Positions 9,183-18,676 of a stretch of DNA of 64,000 bases are shown here, piece by piece (positions within the stretch are counted from its first letter, which is position 1; each line of letters starts with the position of its first letter). The position numbers and the translations under genes were made by a program. Under the pieces are notes generated by a model. It was given only the letters and a program-made list of their open reading frames with translations. It made no database searches and had not been told where the DNA came from. Source of the stretch: JBPBQZ01 sp050955105 (lineage in GTDB: Bacteria; Pseudomonadota; Gammaproteobacteria; Burkholderiales; Burkholderiaceae); contig JBPBQZ010000085.1 in the NCBI GenBank assembly GCA_050955105.1, positions 62,001 to 126,000 on the forward strand, in the 5' to 3' direction.

Positions 9183-9555
9183 GGCAATCGTCGGTAAGTA
9201 ATGAGGAGACCAATATATCGACGACGAAAGGGTTTGCGAAGTAGGCCGTTCGGCTAGTAGGCGAGCAGCGTAGTTGCGACTAGCATCTGCCTTGTCGCCG
9301 CTGAATTAGTCGTCCGCAAGTCGCTTGCTCCAAGTCACCTGGGAACGGCGGAGCTTTCTCCTTACCGCAGCAAGCGGCGGGAGCCCCGATCTTTGACAAT
9401 TCGCATTTCATGCCCAGAGCACGCCGAGTCGCCATTTGGTGTGCGGCCGACACCGCAATAACTTCGCGCAGCGGCAGCAGCCGCTCGAATCTGCCCACGC
9501 GTCGGTTAGCGGCGTGGCAGAATGAATGCCCGATGACGAACGAGAGGAAACTCCG
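9183..9555. other. Intergenic region, nothing recognised
   Basis: These 373 bp separate the agmatine deiminase (leftward) from the DUF3175 gene (rightward). I see no RNA gene, repeat or convincing coding frame. Only the AGAGGAAA ribosome site at its right end belongs to a gene. Confidence 0.5.
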
Positions 9556-10011
9556 ATGCCAGACACTTCGTCGAAACCTTCCGGTGCAGCCGCTGCCAAG
9601 GGCGCTAGCCCGCGCCATGCCACAAAACCTGCCGCCAAGCACGTTCCAGCAAGCAGCAAGTCGGCCAGCACAGCTTCGAAACCCGCGGCGCCGCGACGCC
9701 GGGCCCGGAAAAATCCGGCGCACGGCAAGGCGACCCGTGGCAAATGGTCGAATGCGGTAACGCAGCAAAGTGACGCGCTGGATCTTGAATCCGCGGTCTT
9801 CAAATCGAAAGACCCGACCCGCGTAGCGAAGTCGTTGAAAAGCTCGGCCGAGAAAAGCAAGCGTCGCAAGGGCAGTCCGTTGCAGTCGGCGATGTCGATG
9901 CTTAATTTTTATATCAACCGCGCTGGCAAGAATCTGCCGAAGGACCAAAAGAGCGTATTGCAAAAGGCTAAGGTGCGCTTGCGACAATTGTTCGGCCGTC
10001 CGGCTGCCTAG
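9556..10011 (+). CDS. DUF3175-type basic protein
   Basis: A 151-residue, strongly basic protein. Residues 1-60 are Ala/Ser/Lys/Pro-rich and probably disordered (KPAAKHVPASSKSAS). The conserved part runs from about residue 60 (ARKNPAHGKATRGKW) through LDLESAVFKSKDPTRVAKSL to NFYINRAGKNLPKDQKSVL and matches the DUF3175 family as I remember it; its function is not known. An upstream in-frame ATG at 9526 exists, but ATG 9556 has AGAGGAAA at the right distance. The charge suggests nucleic acid or polyanion binding, which is only inference. It stands alone, convergent with the copper genes. Confidence 0.75.
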   Translation: MPDTSSKPSGAAAAKGASPRHATKPAAKHVPASSKSASTASKPAAPRRRARKNPAHGKATRGKWSNAVTQQSDALDLESAVFKSKDPTRVAKSLKSSAEKSKRRKGSPLQSAMSMLNFYINRAGKNLPKDQKSVLQKAKVRLRQLFGRPAA

Positions 10012-10058
10012 CGCCACCGTCGCCGCGCAAGTGTACGAAGCTTGCGTCCCGCAGACCT

Positions 10059-10107
10059 CGGCGCCCCGTTCCGATCAGGCGCGGAGATGAGGCCGAATGG
10101 GGCGCCG
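10059..10107. repeat. Inverted repeat between convergent genes
   Basis: CGGCGCCCC (10059-10067) and GGGGCGCCG (10099-10107) are exact inverted copies 31 bp apart, in the 145-bp gap between the convergent DUF3175 and PCu(A)C genes. It could end transcription in both directions, but no T-run follows on either strand. Confidence 0.35.
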
Positions 10108-10156
10108 CTACCGTCTCGACGCCGCTGATGCTCGATTGCCCGCGGCTGCTCAGCGC

Positions 10157-10711
10157 TTATTTCATTCGGCCGGGCGGGCTGACCGGCATGGGAACGTCGA
10201 GCTTGCTGCCATCCGAAAGGTCGATTTCCACATGTATGGTGTCGCCTGGCGCGATCTTGTGCTTGGCGTCGGTCAACATCAGGTGGTAGTCGCCTGGCGA
10301 CAGGGCAATCTGCCCATGCGCGGGAACATCCAGCTTATCCACCATCTCCATCCGTTCGGACGAGCCGTTGTGAACGGAGCGGTGCAGCATTGCGCTGTCG
10401 TAATCGGGACTGCTCGCCGACACGATCGCTAGAGTCTGGCTGCCATGGTTGACGATCGTCATATATCCGGCGGCTGGTAAGCCACTGGGCAGCCAACGGA
10501 CCCAGGCCCCGGAAACGCTGACGGCGTTAGCTGGAGCGGCTTCTGATGAAGGTGCGCAGATGAGCGCCCCCACCAATGAAATGCCGCCGAAGAGGGCCGC
10601 GCGCGTGGCCGTTATGCGGCGCGCGCGTGGCTGCAGCGAATTGATCGGCGCGTCGGTGCTTTGAGGTTTTGCCGGCGCCGGCAAGCGACGTGCGGGAACA
10701 AGGAAATTCAT
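10157..10711 (-). CDS. Periplasmic PCu(A)C copper chaperone
   Basis: A 184-residue periplasmic Cu(I) carrier that helps load the CuA site of cytochrome oxidase. The full copper motif is present with exact spacing: His110-X10-Met121-X21-His143-X-Met145. A hydrophobic stretch at residues 38-58 (ATRAALFGGISLVGALICA) ending before AAPANA looks like a signal peptide or anchor preceded by an unusually long basic leader of about 36 residues. It lies 15 bp downstream of the SCO1/SenC gene on the same strand, so the two copper-delivery proteins form one operon. This pairing is common and supports a role in oxidase assembly. Confidence 0.9.
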   Translation of the reverse strand: MNFLVPARRLPAPAKPQSTDAPINSLQPRARRITATRAALFGGISLVGALICAPSSEAAPANAVSVSGAWVRWLPSGLPAAGYMTIVNHGSQTLAIVSASSPDYDSAMLHRSVHNGSSERMEMVDKLDVPAHGQIALSPGDYHLMLTDAKHKIAPGDTIHVEIDLSDGSKLDVPMPVSPPGRMK

Positions 10712-10726
10712 GGTGTCCAGTAAGGT

Positions 10727-11470
10727 TCAAGACCGCGCCAGTCGGCGCAGGTCGTGCATCATGTTTTCGGCGGTATCCGTCGATGACCCGAGCAGTCGCG
10801 CCCGGCCCGTTTTGTCGAATATATAGATCGCGGAACTGTGCGTCACCTCGTAGGCGCCAGATGGGTCTGCTTTCGCCGCCTCATAGGCTACGCGGTAGCG
10901 CTTGGCCAACGCTTCGATCGCCGCATCGTTGCCAGTCAATCCCACGGCGTGCTCGGCATCGAAGGCATCGACATACGCGTGCATCACCGGCGGCGTGTCG
11001 CGCTGCGGATCGACCGAGATAAAGAGAATCCGCACGTCGCGCGCGTCGCTGCCCATTCGACGCAAGACGTCGGTGAGATGCGCCAGCGTGGTGGGGCAAA
11101 CATCCGGACAGTGCGTGTAGCCAAAGTAAACGAGCGCGATCTTGCCGCGGTAGGCCTCGGCCGTCACTGGATGTCCGTCATCGGCGACTAGTGAGAACTT
11201 CAGATCCGGCAAATGACCGGTAATGTCGGTGAGTCCCCACTTAGTGTCGTTGGACGAGCAGGCACTGAACGACACGGACAACAAAACCGCTGTCAGCGTG
11301 ACGAAGAGAGTTCGCCAGACGCGATACGAGAGCAGGGGATGTAGAGCCGTCTGGAGGAGCCGAGGTTTTCGCGCACTTGCGGCACGGGCATCGTATCGGC
11401 AAGGCCTCGTCTGAAGACTAATGAGGCGGTCTGCCGACTGTAAAGGCAGAGAGTTAAGCGACCGCTTCAT
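10727..11470 (-). CDS. SCO1/SenC-family copper lipoprotein
   Basis: A 247-residue thioredoxin-fold protein for CuA assembly of cytochrome oxidase. The copper ligands are Cys121 and Cys125 (THCPDVCP) and His211 (EVTHSSA). A hydrophobic segment ends in a lipobox (SFSA-Cys71), so the mature protein would be a lipoprotein starting at Cys71. That leaves about 50 residues before the signal core, which is long; no better internal start codon is visible, and the ATG at 11470 has only a weak ribosome site, so the start is uncertain. It is the first gene of an operon with the PCu(A)C chaperone. Confidence 0.9.
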   Translation of the reverse strand: MKRSLNSLPLQSADRLISLQTRPCRYDARAASARKPRLLQTALHPLLSYRVWRTLFVTLTAVLLSVSFSACSSNDTKWGLTDITGHLPDLKFSLVADDGHPVTAEAYRGKIALVYFGYTHCPDVCPTTLAHLTDVLRRMGSDARDVRILFISVDPQRDTPPVMHAYVDAFDAEHAVGLTGNDAAIEALAKRYRVAYEAAKADPSGAYEVTHSSAIYIFDKTGRARLLGSSTDTAENMMHDLRRLARS

Positions 11471-11743
11471 ACCCAGGGAATTCCAAAATGGTGAAGGTGT
11501 TTGCTTGAAAAGCGCTAAGACTTTAACGCATTTCCTTGCTCTTCAATCGGCTTGGCAGTGAGATTGGGGCAATTTGACGCATCAGGAATCGAGCGTTGTA
11601 AGATGCTCATCCGTATCGCAACACCTCGCGCCAGTTCGCGACGCCCTGTAGCCCTTCGTAGCTCGGAATCTCCTGTCGTGCTGCATGTGGGTTCCCGTCA
11701 CGCCGTCGCCTCGGCGCTCAACAACCAATCAGCTGGACAGCCA

Positions 11744-12484
11744 ATGCCGGAATCATTTCGCTTTCCCCCGCTGGCGCGGGTCGCCTTCTTTTTCGATTTC
11801 GACGGCACCTTGGTCGATTTGGCTGCCACGCCCGATGCCGTGCAAGTTTCGCCTCGCCTCATTGGCTTACTGTCGGCGCTGGCCGAACGTACCGATGGTG
11901 CTCTGGCCATTGTCTCTGGCCGGCCGCTGGCCGACATCGACCAGTTTCTGGCGCCGCTGCGATTGCCAACTGCCGGTTCCCACGGAGCCGAGCGTCGTGA
12001 TGCGTTCGGTAAGCAATGGCGGCTGAATGCCGCGGAGGCGCCTCTCGCTCAAATGGCCGATGAACTCGGCGCCGTGGCCCGCAGCCACCCCGGCATGTTG
12101 CTCGAGCGCAAGGTTGCCGGCGTTGCGCTGCATTTTCGAAATGCGCCAGACTGCGAAGCGGTGGCACGCGCTGCGGCGGAGCGTCTGATTGCGCGATACG
12201 CGGACGCTTTCGTGCTGCAGCCCGGCAAGATGGTTTTCGAAATCAAGCCTAAAGGCGTTGATAAAGGGCAGGCTATCGCAGCGTTCATGGGCGAAGCGCC
12301 ATTTGTTTCTCGTATACCGATTTTCGCCGGTGACGACCTGACGGACGAAAAGGGTTTTGCGGTCGTCAATGAGGCCGGTGGCGTTTCAGTGAAGATCGGC
12401 AACGGTGACTCGATAGCCACGCTGCGAATCGCATCGGTTCCGGCATTTCTCGAGTGGCTCGACGCGCGCCTTGCCGGCGAATGA
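11744..12484 (+). CDS. otsB: Trehalose-6-phosphate phosphatase
   Basis: A 246-residue HAD-superfamily phosphatase that dephosphorylates trehalose 6-phosphate. The nucleophile motif is FFFDFDGTLVD with Asp18 and Asp20. Further family motifs are AIVSGRP near residue 61, GSHGAERRD near 80, EIKPKGVDKG near 170 and the magnesium-binding GDDLTDEKGF near 195. An open frame runs 64 codons further upstream, but the family begins just before the DFDGT motif, so ATG 11744 was chosen. The synthase otsA, often next door, is not in this window. The downstream neighbour is a convergent ABC exporter. Trehalose is usually an osmotic and stress protectant. Confidence 0.88.
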   Translation: MPESFRFPPLARVAFFFDFDGTLVDLAATPDAVQVSPRLIGLLSALAERTDGALAIVSGRPLADIDQFLAPLRLPTAGSHGAERRDAFGKQWRLNAAEAPLAQMADELGAVARSHPGMLLERKVAGVALHFRNAPDCEAVARAAAERLIARYADAFVLQPGKMVFEIKPKGVDKGQAIAAFMGEAPFVSRIPIFAGDDLTDEKGFAVVNEAGGVSVKIGNGDSIATLRIASVPAFLEWLDARLAGE

Positions 12485-12540
12485 TCTCGCCTCCAAAACG
12501 CTGCGGTGCGCCGTGCGTGGCACCCCACGATAACGGCGTA

Positions 12541-14415
12541 TCAGGCCACCCAGGCCGCGTGGTGCTGTTGCACATCATGCAGCGCCGGGTCGAGCGGCCG
12601 ACCCGCTTGTCGCGACAGCAATTCCCGATAAAGTCCTGGTTGATTGCGTAATATCTCGGGGGTGTTGTCGTCGACGATCTTGCCCTCGCTCATCACCACG
12701 ATGCGATCGAAATTCTGCAGTGTGGACAAACGGTGGGCGATGGCGATTACGGTGCGTCCTCGCATTACGCGGTCGAGAGCCTGTTGAATTGCCTCTTCCG
12801 ACGCGCTGTCGAGAGCGGAAGTGGCTTCGTCCAGCAGCAAAATCGGCGCGTCTTTCAGAATGGCACGCGCAATGGCGATACGTTGCCGTTGACCGCCCGA
12901 CAGCTTGATGCCGCGGTCGCCGACAATGGTGTCGAAGCCTTCTGGCATGGCCTCGATAAATTCGGTACAGCGCGCTTCGTCAGCGGCGGCATATACCTCT
13001 TCCGCGCTCGCGTCCGGTCGGCCATATTGAATGTTTTCAAGCACCGATCGATGAAATAGCGAAATATCTTGCGGCACCACAGCAATCGCATGCCGCAAAC
13101 TGTCCTGCGTCAGTAGAGCAATGTCCTGCCCATCGACTTTGATGGCGCCATCCTGGGCTTCGTAAAAACGCTGCAGCAGCGACAGCACCGTAGACTTGCC
13201 GGCGCCAGATCGGCCGATCAATCCCACGCGCTGGCCGGCCGGAACGGTCAGATTAAAGTCTTCAAGAATTGCCTTGCGCCGCGGATAGGCGAAGTGCACG
13301 TGCTCGAATTCAACTCGGCCGCCCTGTCGCACCAGGCTCTCAGCGCCAGCCTGATCGGGCATTTCGTGAGGCTGCAGCAGCGTTTCCACCGCCTCCGCCA
13401 AACGTGCCACGTGCTGAGTAATATCGACCAACGCCACGGCAAGATCGCGCGTGCCATGCAAAATCGTGAAGCCCAAGGAACTGATCAGTACGATATCGCC
13501 GGAAGTGGCTTGGCCCCGCTGCCACAGCAATAACGACCAACCCAGCAATGCAGCGGAAAGAATGGCCGTGACTACCGCATGCAGCAGCCGCAGCTTTTCG
13601 AGATAAAGCAGGCTGCGAGTGCGCGCCGACATTTCTTCTTCGACCTTGCCGCCGAAGCGCTGCTGTTCGCGAAATGTGGCGCCGAATGCTCGCACGAGGC
13701 CCATGTTGCCGATGACATCCACCAATTCGCCGTCGACCGCCGCGGCCTTGGTCGCGAAAACGTGGTGGCGCTGCGTGCCACGCCCGGCCAGCTTGAACAA
13801 AACGGCCGCAAGAATCGCTGAAGTCACCAGCAAGCCGGCCGCCATGATCGGATTGACGGCGATCACCATCAAGATCGCGCCCGTCACCGCCAGACATGGC
13901 GGTAAAACGTTCCAGGAAAAAGTGTTTTCGGCGATATACGTAGCGTTCGACGTGGCCGTGATGCGGCTGGCCAGCATGCCCGGCTGCTTTTCCGAGAAAT
14001 AGGTGGGCGCGTGACCGCTCAGATAACGAAACAGGTCGCGCCGCAAATCCCCGGTGACTTTTACGAATGCGTGCGATCCCACCCATCCGCCAATGCGCCA
14101 CAACATATTGTCAGCGGCGATCAAACCGACCAAAATCAGGAACGCGTCGAGCAGGGTACCGCTGGCGCTGGCCTGCCGGCCCATGCCGAGGACGTCGATC
14201 AAATGTTTGATCGCGTACTGCGAAGCCAATGCGCAGCCGACCGCCGATAGCACACTGATCATAACAACCGCGTGTGACCATGGATGACGCCGGATGTAAC
14301 GGAACAGAAACGACAACGGACGGTCCGCGTAGCTTGAGAGTTCCGCGTTACGCGCATTGCGCTCGGCGACGGAGAGATGTTCAAAGGAACGCGCTGACGC
14401 GTGGGGAATTGCCAT
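12541..14415 (-). CDS. ABC exporter, fused permease and ATPase (ABCB/MsbA-like)
   Basis: A 624-residue half-transporter. An exporter-type membrane domain of six segments spans about residues 45-330. The ATPase follows with Walker A GRSGAGKST near 400, signature LSGGQRQR near 503, Walker B ILLLDEATSALD near 525 and the switch His in IAHRLS. ATG 14415 was chosen because GAGG precedes it; an upstream frame from 14514 has no ribosome site. It is not the usual MsbA gene order. It diverges from a GT4 glycosyltransferase, which weakly suggests export of a lipid or glycoconjugate. The substrate is unknown. Confidence 0.88.
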   Translation of the reverse strand: MAIPHASARSFEHLSVAERNARNAELSSYADRPLSFLFRYIRRHPWSHAVVMISVLSAVGCALASQYAIKHLIDVLGMGRQASASGTLLDAFLILVGLIAADNMLWRIGGWVGSHAFVKVTGDLRRDLFRYLSGHAPTYFSEKQPGMLASRITATSNATYIAENTFSWNVLPPCLAVTGAILMVIAVNPIMAAGLLVTSAILAAVLFKLAGRGTQRHHVFATKAAAVDGELVDVIGNMGLVRAFGATFREQQRFGGKVEEEMSARTRSLLYLEKLRLLHAVVTAILSAALLGWSLLLWQRGQATSGDIVLISSLGFTILHGTRDLAVALVDITQHVARLAEAVETLLQPHEMPDQAGAESLVRQGGRVEFEHVHFAYPRRKAILEDFNLTVPAGQRVGLIGRSGAGKSTVLSLLQRFYEAQDGAIKVDGQDIALLTQDSLRHAIAVVPQDISLFHRSVLENIQYGRPDASAEEVYAAADEARCTEFIEAMPEGFDTIVGDRGIKLSGGQRQRIAIARAILKDAPILLLDEATSALDSASEEAIQQALDRVMRGRTVIAIAHRLSTLQNFDRIVVMSEGKIVDDNTPEILRNQPGLYRELLSRQAGRPLDPALHDVQQHHAAWVA

Positions 14416-14698
14416 AAAGGCCTCAAGACGGATGGTGCGGAGAAAACAAGACGCGCCATGCTTGCCGCAGTGCAACGTAATGTACGTGAGTCGTCCCAAA
14501 ACGGAAGAGCCCAAGTGTTTCCATGATGTAACAAGATAAATAGTTTGAAATCATCGCCGCCACCGATTTTGCGCTCGCCGATAATCGCACCACGGATTCG
14601 CCTGGAGCCGCCGCATGGCCAACGCAGGCTGAAAGCCGGCCCAGTGCCCGATGGCGGGCCATATCGTTCGTCACGTTTTCAATGGATCAGGACTACCT

Positions 14699-15760
14699 AT
14701 GCGTATCGCCCAAGTCGCGCCCTTGCACGAGGCGGTGCCGCCGAAGCTCTATGGCGGCACGGAGCGTGTCGTTTCTTATTTGACGGAAGCTCTTGTCGAA
14801 TTGGGACATGAAGTAACGCTGTTCGCCAGCGGCGATTCGCAAACCTCAGCGCGCCTCGAGGCCGTTTGGCCCCAGGCGCTGCGCCTGGATCCCACAATTC
14901 GTGACGCCATGGCGCCGCACATGCTACTGCTGGAAACGGTGCGCCGCCAAGCCGCCGATTTCGACATTTTGCATTTCCACATCGATTATTTCCCATTTTC
15001 GCTATTCACGCGTCAGCGCACGCCGTTCCTCACGACGCTGCATGGTCGGCTCGATCTGCCCGAACTCAGCCCGATCTTCAATGTTTTCCCGGACGCCCCG
15101 GTCGTTTCGATTTCCCAAAACCAGCGTAACCCGTTGCCTCAGGCGCAATGGCTGCGTACCGTCCATCACGGCCTGCCGGAAGGTTTGTTGCGGCCGAGAA
15201 CCGATATCAAGCCGGGCTATCTGGCATTTCTGGGGCGCATCTCGCCAGAGAAACGCGTCGATCGTGCGATTCGCATTGCGCAGCAATGCGGCATGAAAAT
15301 CAAGATTGCGGCGAAACTCGACAAAGCCGATCGAGGTTATTACGAAGAACACATCAAACCCCTGATGGCATTGCCACACGTCGAATACGTCGGCGAAATC
15401 AACGAGGCCGAAAAATCCTCGTTCCTGTCAGGCGCGCATGCACTGTTGTTCCCGATCGACTGGCCAGAGCCGTTCGGCCTGGTGATGATCGAGGCCATGG
15501 CATGTGGCACTCCAGTGATTGCCTTCAACCGCGGCTCGGTTCCCGAAGTGATTGAAAACGGCGTGTCAGGTTTCGTCGTCGAAGACGAGCTGGGTGCCGT
15601 GGCAGCGGTCAATCGTCTCGGCACACTATCCCGCGAGCGCGTGCGTCGGTGTTTCGAGGAACGCTTTACCGCGCGGGTCATGGCGCAGGCCTATGTGTCC
15701 GCTTACGAGCAGTTGATGCGAAACCAAAGGCCGAATTTGCGCGAAGTTGCGGCAGGCTAG
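14699..15760 (+). CDS. Glycosyltransferase family 4 protein
   Basis: A 353-residue GT-B fold glycosyltransferase. The N-terminal acceptor side opens MRIAQVAPL and has the glycine-rich YGGTERVV loop near residue 18. The nucleotide-sugar side begins near 175 (YLAFLGRISPEKR), and the donor-binding E-X7-E motif is near 255-270 (EPFGLVMIEAMACGTPVIA). ATG 14699 has CAGGA seven bases upstream. Family-4 enzymes of this type take part in glycan or glycolipid synthesis; donor and acceptor cannot be told. It is transcribed alone and is followed by a strong terminator. Confidence 0.88.
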   Translation: MRIAQVAPLHEAVPPKLYGGTERVVSYLTEALVELGHEVTLFASGDSQTSARLEAVWPQALRLDPTIRDAMAPHMLLLETVRRQAADFDILHFHIDYFPFSLFTRQRTPFLTTLHGRLDLPELSPIFNVFPDAPVVSISQNQRNPLPQAQWLRTVHHGLPEGLLRPRTDIKPGYLAFLGRISPEKRVDRAIRIAQQCGMKIKIAAKLDKADRGYYEEHIKPLMALPHVEYVGEINEAEKSSFLSGAHALLFPIDWPEPFGLVMIEAMACGTPVIAFNRGSVPEVIENGVSGFVVEDELGAVAAVNRLGTLSRERVRRCFEERFTARVMAQAYVSAYEQLMRNQRPNLREVAAG

Positions 15761-15810
15761 GGGGCCTCGCGCTCACTGTCAGGAAGTCTGATCTTCACGG
15801 TACGGCCAGT

Positions 15811-15848
15811 TGGGCGGCGCCCGGTTACTCGGCGCCGCCCAGTCTTTT
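15811..15848 (+). terminator. Rho-independent terminator after the GT4 gene
   Basis: TGGGCGGCGCC (15811-15821) and GGCGCCGCCCA (15831-15841) form a perfect 11-bp stem with a 9-base loop, followed by GTCTTTT. It lies 50 bp after the glycosyltransferase stop codon. Confidence 0.8.
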
Positions 15849-15957
15849 CCGCGCGGCCTATAATCGCTGCGGCAAGGCATATCGGTTCATGCCATCGCCT
15901 ACGCGAAATCGGACACTCATGCCGGCCGGCATGCAGATGGGCAAAGCGGAATAATTT

Positions 15958-16737
15958 ATGAGCAGTAGGCGGGGAGGATTGGCGAGGGAAGCGTCGGCGC
16001 CGGGAGCGGCCCTGCTTTTCGTGCTGCGTGCGATTGGGCTGATTATGCTGGCGCGCTGGCTCTATGCCATGTCCTCGATCGGCTTCCTCGGCGGCCTGGA
16101 GGCCATGAGCCGTTCGCTTTGGGCCTGCGGACATGCTTGCTATCTCTTTCTATTGCTGGTGCTGCCGGGCGCCAAGCCCTCGGTCGAACGACCATTTCAG
16201 CCATTGCCGCGCTGGCTGCGCCGCGTGTTGCGGCTGTTCGCCTTGGTGGCCTTCTTTTTCAGCATGTTTTTCATCGTTCAGTTTTTCGTGCAGACCGGCA
16301 CCACGCGCTTAGCGGAAGCCATCATGCAATCGAATGGTTGGCTGGTGTTGGCGCCGGCGCTGTATCTTGCCGTAGTGTGGTTGTGCCGGCCGCGCGCCCG
16401 GTGGCGCAACCGGCCAGCGTCCGGCCAGTTCGCGATCGGCCGTTTTGCCGTACTGGTCGATTTTGCGGCGCGTCAGGCCACCGTCTGGGACGAAACGCGC
16501 CGTCTTGGCCGCTATGCCCTCGATGCTTTATCGATACAACGTCACCAACGTTTCGGCCGGGGCTGGATCGAATTACGTCGGCGTAACATCGCTCCCGGCC
16601 CGGCAGGCACCGGCGGCACCGCGTCGGACACTCGGCTTTTCACCGTCCTTGAGGGCCGGGCCGAACGCCGCGCCGCCGAGCGGCTAAGCGCCGCTTTCGC
16701 GGTCGAGCGCAACACCTTGAGTTCGCCGCCGCAATAA
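15958..16737 (+). CDS. Unassigned inner-membrane protein
   Basis: I do not recognise this 259-residue protein. It has four likely membrane segments in the first 145 residues (ALLFVLRAIGLIMLARWLY; a Trp/Cys-containing segment near 55-70; LFALVAFFFSMFFIVQFFV; LVLAPALYLAVVWL), then a basic, Arg-rich, probably cytosolic tail of about 110 residues. Codon use and GC match the neighbours, so it is probably a real gene. It is separated from the GT4 gene by a terminator and converges on the acyl-CoA ligase 11 bp away. Confidence 0.65.
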   Translation: MSSRRGGLAREASAPGAALLFVLRAIGLIMLARWLYAMSSIGFLGGLEAMSRSLWACGHACYLFLLLVLPGAKPSVERPFQPLPRWLRRVLRLFALVAFFFSMFFIVQFFVQTGTTRLAEAIMQSNGWLVLAPALYLAVVWLCRPRARWRNRPASGQFAIGRFAVLVDFAARQATVWDETRRLGRYALDALSIQRHQRFGRGWIELRRRNIAPGPAGTGGTASDTRLFTVLEGRAERRAAERLSAAFAVERNTLSSPPQ

Positions 16738-16748
16738 TAAGCGTCGGT

Positions 16749-18293
16749 TCAAATTACGCGGTTCTTGTGCTCGGCCCAATAGCGGTCACGCAACAGGCGT
16801 TTATATAGCTTGCCGTTCTCCTGGCGCGGCAACTTCGCCTCGAAGTCGATGCTGCGCGGACATTTCAGGCCGGCGAGCCGTTCCTTGCAATAGGCGATCA
16901 GCTCCGCTTCCAGTTCCGGACCGGCCATCGCCATATCGACTGGTTGCACGACGGCCTTCACTTCCTCGCCGAACTCCGCGTTGGGCACGCCGAAGACCGC
17001 AACATCGACGACTTTCGGATGCAAGGTCAGTGCGCCTTCCGCTTCCTGGGGATAGATATTCACGCCGCCCGAAATGATCATGTAAGCCTTGCGATCCGTC
17101 AGATACAGATAGCCTTCCTCATCCAGATAGCCGATGTCACCCAGCGTTGACCAGCCACGATCGTTGAACGCTTCCTGCGTCTTCTCCGGGGCATTGTGAT
17201 AAACGAATTTCCGGCTGTTGGCGAAATAGACCATGCCCGCCTTCCCAGTGGGCAGGTCGTCGCCGTTTTCGCCGACGATATGGATATCGCCCATCATCGC
17301 GCGCCCGACCGAGCCTTTATGCGCCAGCCAGTCGTGCGGCGCAATCATCGTCAGGCCGCTGCCCTCCGAGCCCGCATAGTGTTCGTAGATGACCGGACCC
17401 CACCACTCGATCATGCGGTCCTTGACCGACACCGGGCAGGGTGCGGCCGCATGCAAGGCACACTTCATCGACGACAGATCGTAACGCTGGCGCACTTCTT
17501 CCGGCAGTTTCAGTAGCCGTACGAACATGGTCGGCACAACCTGGGTATGTGTGGCGCGATATCGTTGGATCACGGCCATGAATTGCTCGGGATCGAATTT
17601 TTCCATGACGATGACGGTGCCGCCCAATCGCATCACCGTCGAACTGAATCCGATCGGCGACGCATGGTAAAGCGGCGCCGGCGATACGTAGATCGTGTCG
17701 GCGTCGAAGCCGAGGAAGCGACTGATAACCCCCAGCACCGGTACCATGGTTTCGATCGGGCTATTGGCGAAAGGCACCTTGATGCCCTTCGGCTGGCCGG
17801 TCGTGCCCGATGAATACATCATATTGTGGCCGCCGACCTCGTCGGCGATCGGCGTGGCGGCTTGTCGCCCGGCGCCCTCGATCCAGGATTGGTAATCCGT
17901 CAGCGCCTCGTCGACAGAAAGAAATACTTCGACCGCCGGACACAATGACACCAACTGCTCCGCTACTTGCCGCTGGGCTGCTGAAGACACCAGCACACGC
18001 GCACCGCAGTCATTGACAATGTAGGCGGCCTCGGCCGCCGTCAAATGCGTGCTGACCGGCGTGAAATACAGACCCGATCGCGCCGCGGCCCAATAAATAT
18101 CGAAGAAGCGCGGATGATTCTCCAGCAGCACGGCGATGTGATCGCCCGGCTGCAGCCCCAGTTCGCGCAGCAAATGGGCGCCCTGATTCGAACGGGCTTC
18201 GAGTTCGGCATAGCTGACGCTCACGCCGGAGTTAGCCATGATGTAGGCCGGCTTATCGGGATTCGTGCGCGCGTGGATCGAGGGATGGGACAT
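16749..18293 (-). CDS. AMP-forming acyl-CoA ligase (ANL superfamily)
   Basis: A 514-residue acid:CoA ligase that activates a carboxylic acid through an acyl-adenylate. The phosphate-binding loop is MMYSSGTTGQPKG near residue 165, the adenine-binding motif YEHYAGSEG near 310, and the hinge region STLGDIGYLDEEGYLYLTDR near 395. The C-terminal catalytic lysine motif is QENGKLYKR near 500. ATG 18293 (MSHPSIHARTNPDKPAYI) was chosen as the family N-terminus; the open frame runs 53 codons further upstream without support. The closest type is fatty or aromatic acyl-CoA synthetase; no beta-oxidation genes are adjacent, so the acid is unknown. Confidence 0.88.
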   Translation of the reverse strand: MSHPSIHARTNPDKPAYIMANSGVSVSYAELEARSNQGAHLLRELGLQPGDHIAVLLENHPRFFDIYWAAARSGLYFTPVSTHLTAAEAAYIVNDCGARVLVSSAAQRQVAEQLVSLCPAVEVFLSVDEALTDYQSWIEGAGRQAATPIADEVGGHNMMYSSGTTGQPKGIKVPFANSPIETMVPVLGVISRFLGFDADTIYVSPAPLYHASPIGFSSTVMRLGGTVIVMEKFDPEQFMAVIQRYRATHTQVVPTMFVRLLKLPEEVRQRYDLSSMKCALHAAAPCPVSVKDRMIEWWGPVIYEHYAGSEGSGLTMIAPHDWLAHKGSVGRAMMGDIHIVGENGDDLPTGKAGMVYFANSRKFVYHNAPEKTQEAFNDRGWSTLGDIGYLDEEGYLYLTDRKAYMIISGGVNIYPQEAEGALTLHPKVVDVAVFGVPNAEFGEEVKAVVQPVDMAMAGPELEAELIAYCKERLAGLKCPRSIDFEAKLPRQENGKLYKRLLRDRYWAEHKNRVI

Positions 18294-18676
18294 TGGCCGT
18301 GGACGGTGCGGTGAAGAGGGCGGTTGATCGGACAGGCGTGGCTCGATAGGCCGTGAGCCGGCATATCGGGCGCGTGCCAGTTTGGAGCCGCTCGCGCACC
18401 GCCTCAATGACGGTTTGGGAGAATCCCATTGGCCAAATTGTGCAAGCGCCAAACCGCATCAAACCTCAGGTCCAAAGGTGAGCGTTTGCCGTTCGGCGAT
18501 GTCGGAAGGGAAGGTTTTGCTGACAAGCGTTTGCCGGCAGTTCGTTGCGTACGCGTGCTGGGTACGTGAGCCGGCGGAGGTATTTGCAGTGGCTTGAGCC
18601 CGCGCTGCGTCGATCGGATACAGCGCGTCGCGTAAGTTCTGTCGAACCGAGCGCGAATTTGGAGAGCTGCGAAAAC
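18294..18676. other. Intergenic region, nothing recognised
   Basis: The 383 bp between the acyl-CoA ligase and tRNA-Val, both leftward, show no coding frame I would support. The ten-base word GCGTTTGCCG occurs twice (near 18482 and 18532), which I regard as chance. The ligase promoter should lie here but no clear -35/-10 pair stands out. Confidence 0.45.
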
